DNA from: JBNKDD01 sp050288085 | GTDB taxonomy: Bacteria; Chloroflexota; Anaerolineae; Aggregatilineales; UBA3940 | Reading direction: 5' to 3' | DNA length: 17,203 nucleotides | Assembly (NCBI GenBank): GCA_050288085.1 | Contig: JBNKDD010000111.1 | Coordinates: 1-17,203 of the forward strand | In this document: positions 1-6,930 of the stretch, one piece after another | How the letters are laid out: every line of letters begins with the position of its first letter | How positions within the stretch are numbered: the stretch's first letter is position 1 | Notes under the pieces: generated by a model | What the model was told of the DNA's origin: nothing | Databases searched by the model: none | Seen by the model: the letters and a program-made list of their open reading frames with translations, nothing else | Translations under genes and position numbers: made by a program

Positions 1-1691
1 ACAATAAACCGTTCCGGCAGTGACTCGTTAGCCTGCCAGGTTAACGCCAGTGCCAGGGGATTTTTATCCGGCGATTCGATCAGGGTTGGATCGGCCAGCG
101 GGTCGAAACACAATTCGATCCGCGCACTGTCGAAAGTAGTGCAGGTATCCGGCTCGCCAGGGTTATCAACCTGATCTGGGGCAATGAACAAACTCAACTG
201 GCTGTTCTCATACCAGACCGGGCTAGGAGAAGCATTATTTGCCAGCAGCCATAAGCCCACATCATTGATCGGATTCTCCGCGCCGATCTCAAACGTGAGC
301 AGCCAGGTTCGCCCATGCTGCTCCATGATGTGCTGCAACTCCGCTTCCGTATCATCAAAGAAGCTGGGATAAGTGACCGGCTGTTTATCCGGCGGCAGAT
401 AGGCCAGCAATACCCCCGGCTGCCACGAGTAACTGTAAACCAGCGCGTCACCGGGTTCGATCTGGCGGGCTAAGTCATCGGCCAGCGGGCGGAGGTCAGG
501 AACCGGATTGGGCAGCCGATATTGATCGGCGATCAGCAGGCCGCTCGTTCCCAACAACACAGCGACGAATCCGACTGTAGCCCAGGTGCGCCAGCCTTTC
601 TTAGCTAATCCAATCAAACCAACTGCCGCCAATAGAAATAGAGCCGGGGTCACATGAAGCAAGAAGCGCGGAAAAAAGAAGGCAATCTTCAACTGGAAGA
701 AGAATCCAATCACCGCCGGGATGACCAACCAACTGGTCAGAATGGCGGTCGCTCTCAACGATGGTTTTGCCTCAGATCTGGCAAGGGCGTAAATCCCCCA
801 CCCCGCTAATCCAGATTCCACCACCGCCAGAACTATCCTCGCCCACTGAGTCCCAACCGGCCCGCTCGCAAAATTGGTGAACAGCGATCCAAAATAATCG
901 GGCAGAGGCAGCACCGATTCTTCAGGCGCAACAGACAGGTTCACCGCACCGGTAAACGCCTGAGAGAAGGTTGGCAGCACCCAGGGCAGCCAGGCTAATC
1001 CGGCCACCAGATGCGCTCCAAACCAGATCAGCAAGGGGCGAGACATCGATTTCCACAGAATCCCGCGCCGCCGTGCGAAGATGATCCAACCCAGCATCCA
1101 TAGATTAATAGTCGACAGGATAATTGCCACCGGGTAATGTGCTCCGATAGCTAAACCGATAGCCAATGCCAGCGCAAAGCCTGTTAGTAGATCACCACCC
1201 CAACTTTTTTGTCGATCAGAATCAACTCGCGGAAACAGGCGCAGCCAGACGGCGATCACGACCAGGACAAAAAACTGGATAAATGTGTAGCCTTTGGCTT
1301 CCCGCGAGAAATAAACCTGCATCGGGGCCAGGGCCATCAACAGCATGGCGACATAGATAGCTGTTCGCTTCAAACCCAACCGCCTGCCAATCCGCGCTGT
1401 CATAGCGATACCCAGCAGTCCCAGCCAGACACTCAAATAGCGGGCGGTAAAAGCCGTAATCCCGACCGGCACTTGCCACAATCCGAGCAGCACCCGGTAG
1501 GCGGGCGGATTGGTATCAGCCCAGAGCGCATTGTAATAAGCCAGATCGGACAGCGGCATGTGACCATAGGTCAGGCTGACTCCCTCATCGAACCAGAGCG
1601 CCCGCCCGTCTAATTGGTACAGGCGCAGGGCAAATGCCAGGATCAAAATCAGGACCGGCCAGAGTTGGGTGGATGTTTTTTGGCGAGACAT
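1..1691 (-). CDS. GT39-like polytopic membrane glycosyltransferase (partial, C-terminus off the window)
   Basis: The minus strand is open without a stop from an ATG at 1691 to the window edge, giving 563 codons of an incomplete gene. A hydrophobic helix follows a short charged start (residues 11-23). The first external loop has LWFDEGVS (about residues 32-39), whose Asp-Glu pair is the usual catalytic position in GT39/ArnT-type GT-C enzymes. NPPAYRVLL (61-69) and SREAKGY (129-135) are further family landmarks. Many hydrophobic segments follow, then a soluble C-terminal part. Such enzymes move a sugar from a polyprenyl-phosphate donor to a protein, lipid or polysaccharide acceptor on the outer face of the membrane. 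Donor and acceptor cannot be told from sequence. It is divergent from folC and no operon partner is visible. There is no Shine-Dalgarno sequence before the ATG, and the gene may be leaderless. Family confidence is high, specificity unknown. Confidence 0.88.
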   Translation of the reverse strand, partial: MSRQKTSTQLWPVLILILAFALRLYQLDGRALWFDEGVSLTYGHMPLSDLAYYNALWADTNPPAYRVLLGLWQVPVGITAFTARYLSVWLGLLGIAMTARIGRRLGLKRTAIYVAMLLMALAPMQVYFSREAKGYTFIQFFVLVVIAVWLRLFPRVDSDRQKSWGGDLLTGFALALAIGLAIGAHYPVAIILSTINLWMLGWIIFARRRGILWKSMSRPLLIWFGAHLVAGLAWLPWVLPTFSQAFTGAVNLSVAPEESVLPLPDYFGSLFTNFASGPVGTQWARIVLAVVESGLAGWGIYALARSEAKPSLRATAILTSWLVIPAVIGFFFQLKIAFFFPRFLLHVTPALFLLAAVGLIGLAKKGWRTWATVGFVAVLLGTSGLLIADQYRLPNPVPDLRPLADDLARQIEPGDALVYSYSWQPGVLLAYLPPDKQPVTYPSFFDDTEAELQHIMEQHGRTWLLTFEIGAENPINDVGLWLLANNASPSPVWYENSQLSLFIAPDQVDNPGEPDTCTTFDSARIELCFDPLADPTLIESPDKNPLALALTWQANESLPERFI

Positions 1692-1697
1692 GCGGCA

Positions 1698-1727
1698 AGT
1701 ATAGCCATCACCACTGAGGGCTGCCAA
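1698..1727 (-). promoter_or_regulatory. Candidate promoter for the GT39-like gene, possibly leaderless
   Basis: On the minus strand, TTGGCA (1727-1722) and TATACT (1703-1698) are 18 bases apart. The -10 box ends six bases before the ATG at 1691, so transcription would begin at or next to the start codon. This agrees with the lack of a Shine-Dalgarno sequence. Prediction from consensus only. Confidence 0.4.
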
Positions 1728-1731
1728 GCAT

Positions 1732-1747
1732 ATATCAAAATTGATAT
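1732..1747. promoter_or_regulatory. Short inverted repeat in the divergent GT39/folC promoter region
   Basis: ATATCAA (1732-1738) and TTGATAT (1741-1747) form a perfect 7-base inverted repeat with a 2-base centre. It lies between the -10 candidates of the two divergent genes (TATACT on each strand, at 1698-1703 and 1771-1776). It could be an operator. It is AT-rich and short, so chance is not excluded. Confidence 0.3.
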
Positions 1748-1770
1748 GATTCAAACCTGGCTATTTGCGG

Positions 1771-1776
1771 TATACT
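1771..1776 (+). promoter_or_regulatory. Candidate -10 box for folC-lon
   Basis: TATACT lies 54 bases before the folC ATG. The best -35 is weak: TTCAAA at 1750-1755 with a 15-base spacer. A purine-rich ribosome site (AGAGG, 1816-1820) precedes the ATG by ten bases. Confidence 0.3.
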
Positions 1777-1830
1777 CTCAGGTTGTTCGTAGATAAATCT
1801 TAGTCACTCGGAAGAAGAGGGCAGTCGCAC

Positions 1831-3195
1831 ATGGCGCTTACTTACCAGCAAGCCCTTAGTTATATTAACAGCTTTGATGATCCCTATCTGGCAGCAATCC
1901 GAAACCAGGGAAAACAGACCTGGGGGTTGGATCAACTCAGGGAATTTCTCAGCAAATTGGGCGATCCACACCTAGCCTATCCTACCATTCATGTGGCAGG
2001 CACAAAAGGCAAAGGCTCAACCGCAGCTTTTATCGCCCAGGGCTTGATCGAATCCGGATTGAAGACTGGGTTATATATATCACCACATTTACAGGACTGG
2101 CGGGAACGTATCCAGATTAACCGGCGGCTGATTGCCAAACCAGACCTGATACACTTAGTAGAAGATTTTAAACCCTATGTCGATGATCCGGCAGCACTTA
2201 CGGCATTTGAAGTCACAACGGCACTGGCGTTCTGGCATTTTGCGCGAGAACATTGTGACGCCGCCGTGATCGAGGTTGGTCTGGGCGGGCGATTAGATGC
2301 TACCAGCGTTGTTGACCCTATCGCCAGCGTAATTACAAATATCAGCTACGACCATACCCAACTGCTAGGCGATACCATTGAAGAGATCGCCGCGGAAAAA
2401 GCCGCCATCATCAAACCCGGCAAGCCGGTTATCAGTGCGCCACAGGTATTGGCAGCACTGGATGTAATCGAGCAGCAAGCCAGGAAGCAAAACAGCCACC
2501 TGACATTGATCGGGCAGGATTGGTATACCGAAACTCAGAGCCTAAGCTGGCAAGGCAGCCAGGCGTTGATCGGCATGGATGGCATCCGGGAGTCCTATAG
2601 TATTGGACTGCCGGGTATTTTCCAGATCGAAAATGCCGCGGTTGCACTGGCCGCCCTATACGAAGCACGTCAGGCCGGACTGCCGGTCACCGACCAGGGA
2701 ATCAAAAACGGCCTCTACCACGTACAGTGGCCGGGCCGCCTGGAGATCGTTGGACATGATCCACTGGTCGTGATCGACAGCGCCCACAATCAACGGTCGA
2801 TGGAAGAGTTAATCGCCTCGCTAAATATCTTAGCCGGTGACCAGGAGCTAACCAGTGTATTTGGCTGCATGGCCGATAAAGACATTGACGCCCTGCTGCA
2901 AACCTTATTACCGGCAAGCCGCCGGTTGATCCTGACGAGCATCGATCATCCGCGTGCGGCAGACCTGAACGACCTGAAAGAACGCGCCCAACAGATCATC
3001 GACAGAGCGTCACAGGCGGGTGAAGCCTGGGCACAGACTCTAGAAATCGTAGCGCTCGAACCGGATGTCCGAGCCGCGCTCGATATCGCGATAGAGCATA
3101 CACCAGCCGATCAACTGATCTGCGTCACCGGTTCGATGGCATTGGCCGGGCACGCTCGGCGGGCGTGGCTGACCGGGCCAGGGCGCGAAATCTGA
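1831..3195 (+). CDS. folC: Folylpolyglutamate synthase / dihydrofolate synthase
   Basis: A 454-residue Mur-ligase-superfamily enzyme of normal FolC length. It adds glutamate to folates using ATP and, in many bacteria, also joins dihydropteroate to glutamate. Visible landmarks are the N-terminal P-loop HVAGTKGKGST (54-64), then SPHLQDWRERIQIN with the folate-loop arginines, then EVGLGGRLDATSVV, then ITNISYDHTQLLG with the metal and carbamylated-lysine region, and a C-terminal DSAHNQ. The last is a variant of the usual DGAHNP, with Ser and Gln replacing the common residues. The ATG at 1831 gives the expected N-terminus and has AGAGG ten bases upstream. lon starts 17 bases downstream, so the two are probably co-transcribed. 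Whether both activities are present cannot be told from sequence alone. Confidence 0.95.
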   Translation: MALTYQQALSYINSFDDPYLAAIRNQGKQTWGLDQLREFLSKLGDPHLAYPTIHVAGTKGKGSTAAFIAQGLIESGLKTGLYISPHLQDWRERIQINRRLIAKPDLIHLVEDFKPYVDDPAALTAFEVTTALAFWHFAREHCDAAVIEVGLGGRLDATSVVDPIASVITNISYDHTQLLGDTIEEIAAEKAAIIKPGKPVISAPQVLAALDVIEQQARKQNSHLTLIGQDWYTETQSLSWQGSQALIGMDGIRESYSIGLPGIFQIENAAVALAALYEARQAGLPVTDQGIKNGLYHVQWPGRLEIVGHDPLVVIDSAHNQRSMEELIASLNILAGDQELTSVFGCMADKDIDALLQTLLPASRRLILTSIDHPRAADLNDLKERAQQIIDRASQAGEAWAQTLEIVALEPDVRAALDIAIEHTPADQLICVTGSMALAGHARRAWLTGPGREI

Positions 3196-3212
3196 AAAGT
3201 TGGAACATTTGA

Positions 3213-5669
3213 ATGACCTTTTTTGATGAAAATTTCTCCCACATGTTGGGAGCTTTAGCGGAATTCGACCATATAAAAGATACCCAGCCGGGCGAAGATG
3301 GGCTGTTCGAAGCCCCTCTGATCCCCCTGCGCGACCTGGTTATCTACCCGAACATGGTCGCACCTCTGTTTGTTGGCCGCCCCAGTTCGCTTGAGGCAAT
3401 CCAGGCCGCACAGACCAGGCACGAGACAATCATCTGCGCCACGCAAATCGACCCGGAAGAGGAAAAACCCAGCCCGGAACAGATCTACAAAGTGGGTGTA
3501 GAGGTCGCATTGGGGCGAACGATGCAGCTCCCCGATGGACTGACCAGTGTTTTGGCCCAGGGGCGGCGGCGGATCGAGATTGTCGAATACATGCCATCAG
3601 GCGGGGAATACCTGCGGGTCAAAGTCCGGCCTATCGGCCAACCTTCGGAGCCATCACAGGAGATCGAAGCGCGGCGGCGGGCGGTGCTGGACTTATACCA
3701 ACAATGCGTGGAGCTGGATCACAGCCTGCCGGAAGACGCTTACGTCTTCGCCATGAACATTGACGACCCCGGCTGGTTGTCCGATATGATCGCCACGTCG
3801 ATTAACATCAATACCCAAACCCGCCAGGAACTTCTTGAGATGGCCGACCCCGCCGAGCGCCTGCTGCGTATCAGCATTCTGCTGGGCAAAGAGCTTGAAG
3901 TGCTCAAGTTGGAGGATCAAATCCGGCTGCGAGTACAGGAAGAAGTCGATAAGACCCAGCGCGAAATGTTCCTCCGGGAACAGATGCGGGCCATCCAGAC
4001 CGAACTGGGCGAGTCAGACATCTTCCAGCAGGAAATCGACGAGATACGCGAACAGATCGAAAAGGTCGAGATGCCGGACGCGATCAAGGCCAAAGCCCGC
4101 AAAGAGGTCAGCCGCTTGTCGGGGATGCCTGCGATGGCCCCCGAAGTCGGGGTGATCCGCACCTACCTGGATTGGCTGCTTGAACTTCCCTGGTGCAACA
4201 AAACAGAAGACAACCTGGATATGCGCCATGTCTCCGAGGTGCTGGAGGCGCATCACTACGGCCTGGAAAAAGCCAAAGAGCGCATTCTCGAACACATCGC
4301 CGTGCTTAAATTAGCGCCGGATAAAATGCGTTCGCCGGTGCTGTGCTTTGTCGGCCCGCCGGGGACGGGTAAAACCTCGTTGGGTAAATCCATCGCTGAG
4401 GCGCTGGGCCGTGAATTTGCGCGGGTATCGCTGGGCGGCGTGCGTGACGAGGCCGAGATTCGCGGACACCGGCGTACCTACATCGGGGCCATGCCCGGTC
4501 GGATCATCCAGACCATGCGCCGGATGGGAACCGTCAGCCCGTTGTTTATGCTCGATGAGATCGACAAACTCGGTGCAGATTATCGGGGCGATCCTTCTGC
4601 AGCTCTGCTAGAAGTGCTTGACCCGGAACAAAACAATGCCTTTTCGGATCATTACCTGGAAGTTGATTATGACCTGAGCCAGGTGATGTTTATCGCAACG
4701 GCCAACTACACCGATCCGATCCCCCCTGCCCTGAAGGATCGCCTGGAGATCATTGAGTTTCCGGGCTACATCGAAGAGGAAAAAGTTCACATCGCCCAAA
4801 AATTCCTGATCCCGCGTGAACTGGAAAAACACGGAATCAAAAATCGTGGCATCCACTTCGACGAGAAGACCATTTACGAGATCATCGGTCAATATACCTA
4901 CGAAGCCGGGGTACGTAACCTGGAACGGGAGATCGCGAATATCTGCCGGAAGATCGCCCGCCGGGTAGCGGAAGATCGCCCACACCCCAAGCGGATCACC
5001 GCCGCCAGCCTGGTGAAATACCTGGGGCCGCCGCAAATCCCGGAGCCGCTCTTGAACGAGCAGGACGAGATCGGCATGGCCCTGGGTCTGGCCTGGACAG
5101 AAGTCGGCGGGGATATCTCGCCGGTTGAAGTGAACCTGATGCCCGGCAAGGGCAACCTGACACTGACCGGCCAACTTGGCGAGATCATGCGGGAGAGCGC
5201 CCAGGCCGCCCTGAGTTATACCCGTTCCATCGCCGAGGAGTATAATCTAGAGGACGAGCTGTTCGAGGATACCGATATTCACATCCACCTGCCGGAGGGA
5301 GCCATCCCGAAAGACGGCCCTTCCGCCGGGGTCACAATGGCAACCGCGCTGGTTTCCGCGTTCACCGAGCAGCCGGTGCGCTGTGACATTGCTATGACCG
5401 GTGAAGTCACGCTGAGAGGCAAGGTGCTGCCGGTTGGCGGGATCAAAGAGAAAGTGATGGCCGCCCACCGGGTGGGGATATCGAATGTGATCATCCCGGC
5501 TAAAAATAAGCAAGACCTGGTCGATGTTCCACGCCGGGCACGGAGCAAGCTGAACATCATCTTTGTCAAGGATATGGAAGAAGTTCTGGCGGCGGCACTG
5601 CTGCCAGCCGAAGATGATGATGAACCGGCAGAGAATGAACCAGAGGGTGAAGATTCAACTACCGTGTAG
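3213..5669 (+). CDS. lon: ATP-dependent Lon protease (LonA type)
   Basis: An 818-residue cytosolic AAA+ serine protease that degrades misfolded and regulatory proteins. Domain order is complete. The N-terminal Lon substrate-binding domain (about 33-225, starting at APLIPLRDLVIYP) is followed by a helical coiled region (about 230-300). The AAA+ module has Walker A GPPGTGKT (381-388) and Walker B LFMLDEID (444-451). The C-terminal peptidase domain has the catalytic Ser704 in PKDGPSAG and Lys747 in GGIKEK, 43 residues apart as in E. coli Lon. The tail (about 800-818) is acidic. It follows folC by 17 bases and has no strong ribosome site, so it may depend on folC translation. The ATG at 3213 gives a 32-residue lead before the domain; an ATG at residue 11 is an alternative. 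It does not look truncated. Confidence 0.97.
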   Translation: MTFFDENFSHMLGALAEFDHIKDTQPGEDGLFEAPLIPLRDLVIYPNMVAPLFVGRPSSLEAIQAAQTRHETIICATQIDPEEEKPSPEQIYKVGVEVALGRTMQLPDGLTSVLAQGRRRIEIVEYMPSGGEYLRVKVRPIGQPSEPSQEIEARRRAVLDLYQQCVELDHSLPEDAYVFAMNIDDPGWLSDMIATSININTQTRQELLEMADPAERLLRISILLGKELEVLKLEDQIRLRVQEEVDKTQREMFLREQMRAIQTELGESDIFQQEIDEIREQIEKVEMPDAIKAKARKEVSRLSGMPAMAPEVGVIRTYLDWLLELPWCNKTEDNLDMRHVSEVLEAHHYGLEKAKERILEHIAVLKLAPDKMRSPVLCFVGPPGTGKTSLGKSIAEALGREFARVSLGGVRDEAEIRGHRRTYIGAMPGRIIQTMRRMGTVSPLFMLDEIDKLGADYRGDPSAALLEVLDPEQNNAFSDHYLEVDYDLSQVMFIATANYTDPIPPALKDRLEIIEFPGYIEEEKVHIAQKFLIPRELEKHGIKNRGIHFDEKTIYEIIGQYTYEAGVRNLEREIANICRKIARRVAEDRPHPKRITAASLVKYLGPPQIPEPLLNEQDEIGMALGLAWTEVGGDISPVEVNLMPGKGNLTLTGQLGEIMRESAQAALSYTRSIAEEYNLEDELFEDTDIHIHLPEGAIPKDGPSAGVTMATALVSAFTEQPVRCDIAMTGEVTLRGKVLPVGGIKEKVMAAHRVGISNVIIPAKNKQDLVDVPRRARSKLNIIFVKDMEEVLAAALLPAEDDDEPAENEPEGEDSTTV

Positions 5670-5684
5670 CCAGGCAGGTAGCTA

Positions 5685-5711
5685 GTTTTAAAAGGAGGTT
5701 AAAACTCCTTT
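5685..5711 (+). other. Two overlapping, mutually exclusive hairpins around a perfect AAGGAGG
   Basis: GTTTTAA (5685-5691) can pair with TTAAAAC (5699-5705), leaving AAGGAGG as the 7-base loop. AAAGGAG (5691-5697) can instead pair with CTCCTTT (5705-5711), hiding the same motif in a stem. It lies 16 bases after the lon stop. It lacks a clean T-run, so a terminator role is weak. No start codon stands at normal spacing; the nearest GTG (5719) is 20 bases away and opens only 17 codons. Confidence 0.5.
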
Positions 5712-5739
5712 AAACCTTGTGGATTTCTTTCTAATCAAT

Positions 5740-5768
5740 TTGCCACTTGCTATTGGTTCATGTATTAT
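5740..5768 (+). promoter_or_regulatory. Sigma-70-type promoter of the phn locus
   Basis: TTGCCA (5740-5745) and TATTAT (5763-5768) have the ideal 17-base spacing. A start near 5775 would put GAGGAGGG (5781-5788) about six bases into the mRNA and the translation start at 5795. The whole arrangement is tight and consistent. Confidence 0.65.
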
Positions 5769-5780
5769 GTGAGTGAACCA
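5754..5780. promoter_or_regulatory. Operator-like palindrome over the phn -10 box
   Basis: TGGTTCA (5754-5760) and TGAACCA (5774-5780) form a perfect 7-base inverted repeat with a 13-base spacer, half-sites 20 bases centre to centre (two helical turns). The -10 box lies in the spacer, and the right arm covers the predicted transcription start. A repressor dimer here would block RNA polymerase. No regulator gene is adjacent. Confidence 0.55.
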
Positions 5781-5794
5781 GAGGAGGGATAACC

Positions 5795-6754
5795 ATAAAA
5801 GGTTTACATCTCATACTTAGAGTGAGCGGTGCACTGATCATCATGCTGGCAGGCAGCGTAGCATGTAACAGCAGCGCAGAATCACCAACAGAAGAAGGCC
5901 CCACTCCCACCGAAACCCCTATCCCAACGGCCATTCCTGCACAACCTACTGCCCCGCCTCTAGGCAGTGTGGAAAATCCTCTCATTGCCATGTTTGTCTC
6001 ATCAAAATCAGAAGAGGGGGTAGAAGCACTCGCGACGGCATTTTCAGACAGTGTCGGCCTGGAAGTCGAAGTGCAGCTAACAGAAAGCTACGGCGAAGCC
6101 TATCGCGCATTATGCGATGGGCGAGCACAGATCGTTTCCTTGAACGCTTTTAGCTACCTGGCCGCCGATCAGGCTGAATGCGGGGAAGCACTATGGGTTG
6201 TCGAGAAGGATGAGAAAACCGCCACACAGAGTCAGTTTATTACGCTGACGGTAGCCGGGGTCTATGTGGTTGAGGGTTTCTACGACCGACCTTTCTGCCG
6301 GTCAGATGCACTATCTGCAACCGGTTGGATCATCCCTGAGCTGGCAATGAAAGCCCACAACTTTGATCCCCAGGTTGACCTGAGTGTCATCATTGATACG
6401 GGCAGTGACGAGGAAGTCCTCCGCAAGGTACACGATCAGGAATGCCATCTTGGAGCGATCACCGTCGGATCTGAAGAGGAAGTCTTACCTACTCTGGCTC
6501 GACCGTGGAGCATCCGCATCCTGGAAGAAGAGCTGCCACCTGTACCCAATGATGTTGTGGTACTTTCAAATCTGGTAGACGACAGCACGAAAGCATTGCT
6601 GCTGGATGCCGTGCAGCCACGTGAAGACGATATTGCTGCCTTACTTGACGCCGATGCGTTAATTGATATTGGTGACGGGGAAGATAACCCATTCACGCCC
6701 CTTAAAGAACTATTTGAAAAAGCCGAAATAAATCCGGCCTCGATTGCAAAGTAA
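5795..6754 (+). CDS. phnD: PhnD-like phosphorus-oxyanion-binding lipoprotein 1 (apparent AUA start)
   Basis: A 319-residue substrate-binding lipoprotein of the PhnD family, feeding the PhnCE transporter from the outer face of the membrane. It has a short basic start, a hydrophobic stretch, a lipobox ending in Cys24, a Thr/Pro linker (to about 57), then the two-lobed binding fold with SYGEAYRALCDG, FSYLAA and ATGWIIPELAMKA. It lacks the DLAGKTFC lead-in and the His-Asp of typical members (SDEEV instead of HDGVV), so its ligand site has diverged from its downstream paralogue. Start choice: the only ATG/GTG/TTG-type start near the 5' end is GTG at 5822, but it has no ribosome site and cuts off the basic part of the signal peptide. 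ATA at 5795 follows GAGGAGGG by six bases and restores a xKGLHLILR start. This could be a real AUA initiator, a G-to-A mutation that weakens expression, or a sequencing error. Confidence 0.85.
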   Translation: MKGLHLILRVSGALIIMLAGSVACNSSAESPTEEGPTPTETPIPTAIPAQPTAPPLGSVENPLIAMFVSSKSEEGVEALATAFSDSVGLEVEVQLTESYGEAYRALCDGRAQIVSLNAFSYLAADQAECGEALWVVEKDEKTATQSQFITLTVAGVYVVEGFYDRPFCRSDALSATGWIIPELAMKAHNFDPQVDLSVIIDTGSDEEVLRKVHDQECHLGAITVGSEEEVLPTLARPWSIRILEEELPPVPNDVVVLSNLVDDSTKALLLDAVQPREDDIAALLDADALIDIGDGEDNPFTPLKELFEKAEINPASIAK

Positions 6755-6775
6755 ACCTTCTTCAATTCCGTAAGG

Positions 6776-6904
6776 AAAGGGGGTGATGCACCGAAACAAC
6801 GACCATTGATTGACGCCCCTTTGCTCTTTCATGGTTTTGTGCTGCCCTCACCGTCTCCGGAAACGGCTAAACGTCACGGTAGGGGTAGTTAAGAAGATTT
6901 TTTT
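6776..6904 (+). promoter_or_regulatory. Structured leader RNA between phnD1 and phnD2
   Basis: The 176-base gap (6755-6930) holds strong secondary structure. Stem I pairs AAAGGGG (6776-6782) with CCCCTTT (6816-6822). Stem II pairs 6845-6854 with 6876-6885, ten positions with one C-A mismatch and one G-T wobble; its loop encloses CCG-GAAA-CGG (6857-6866), a GNRA tetraloop hairpin. A seven-T run (6898-6904) follows. GGTGA (6782-6786) can also pair with TCACC (6848-6852), so stems I and II could be exchanged for another fold. A tiny ORF, ATG 6786 to TGA 6809, lies in stem I. This fits an attenuator or riboswitch-like element for phnD2-phnC-phnE. I could not match it to a known riboswitch class. 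Confidence 0.45.
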
Positions 6905-6930
6905 AGTCTAGAATCAGGAGACGAGAAGAA

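Noticed and set aside
1209..1796. Plus-strand ORFs of 134 and 60 residues at the left end
   Set aside because: They are Gln/His-rich antisense shadows of the GT39-like gene, whose minus-strand frame carries clear family motifs. The second also runs into the folC promoter region.
4608..5174. A 188-residue minus-strand ORF inside lon
   Set aside because: It lies wholly antisense to the Lon AAA+ and peptidase domains. No motif, ribosome site or separate context supports it.
6786..6809. Eight-codon leader peptide (ATG to TGA) in the phnD leader
   Set aside because: A purine-rich stretch precedes it, but spacing to the ATG is only about three bases and the codons show no regulatory run. Kept only as a note within the leader.
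6776..6890. Assignment of the phnD leader to a known riboswitch (fluoride, TPP, c-di-GMP, c-di-AMP, THF considered)
   Set aside because: Short matches such as GGTGATG or GAAA loops were seen, but the conserved cores of these classes are not present in order.
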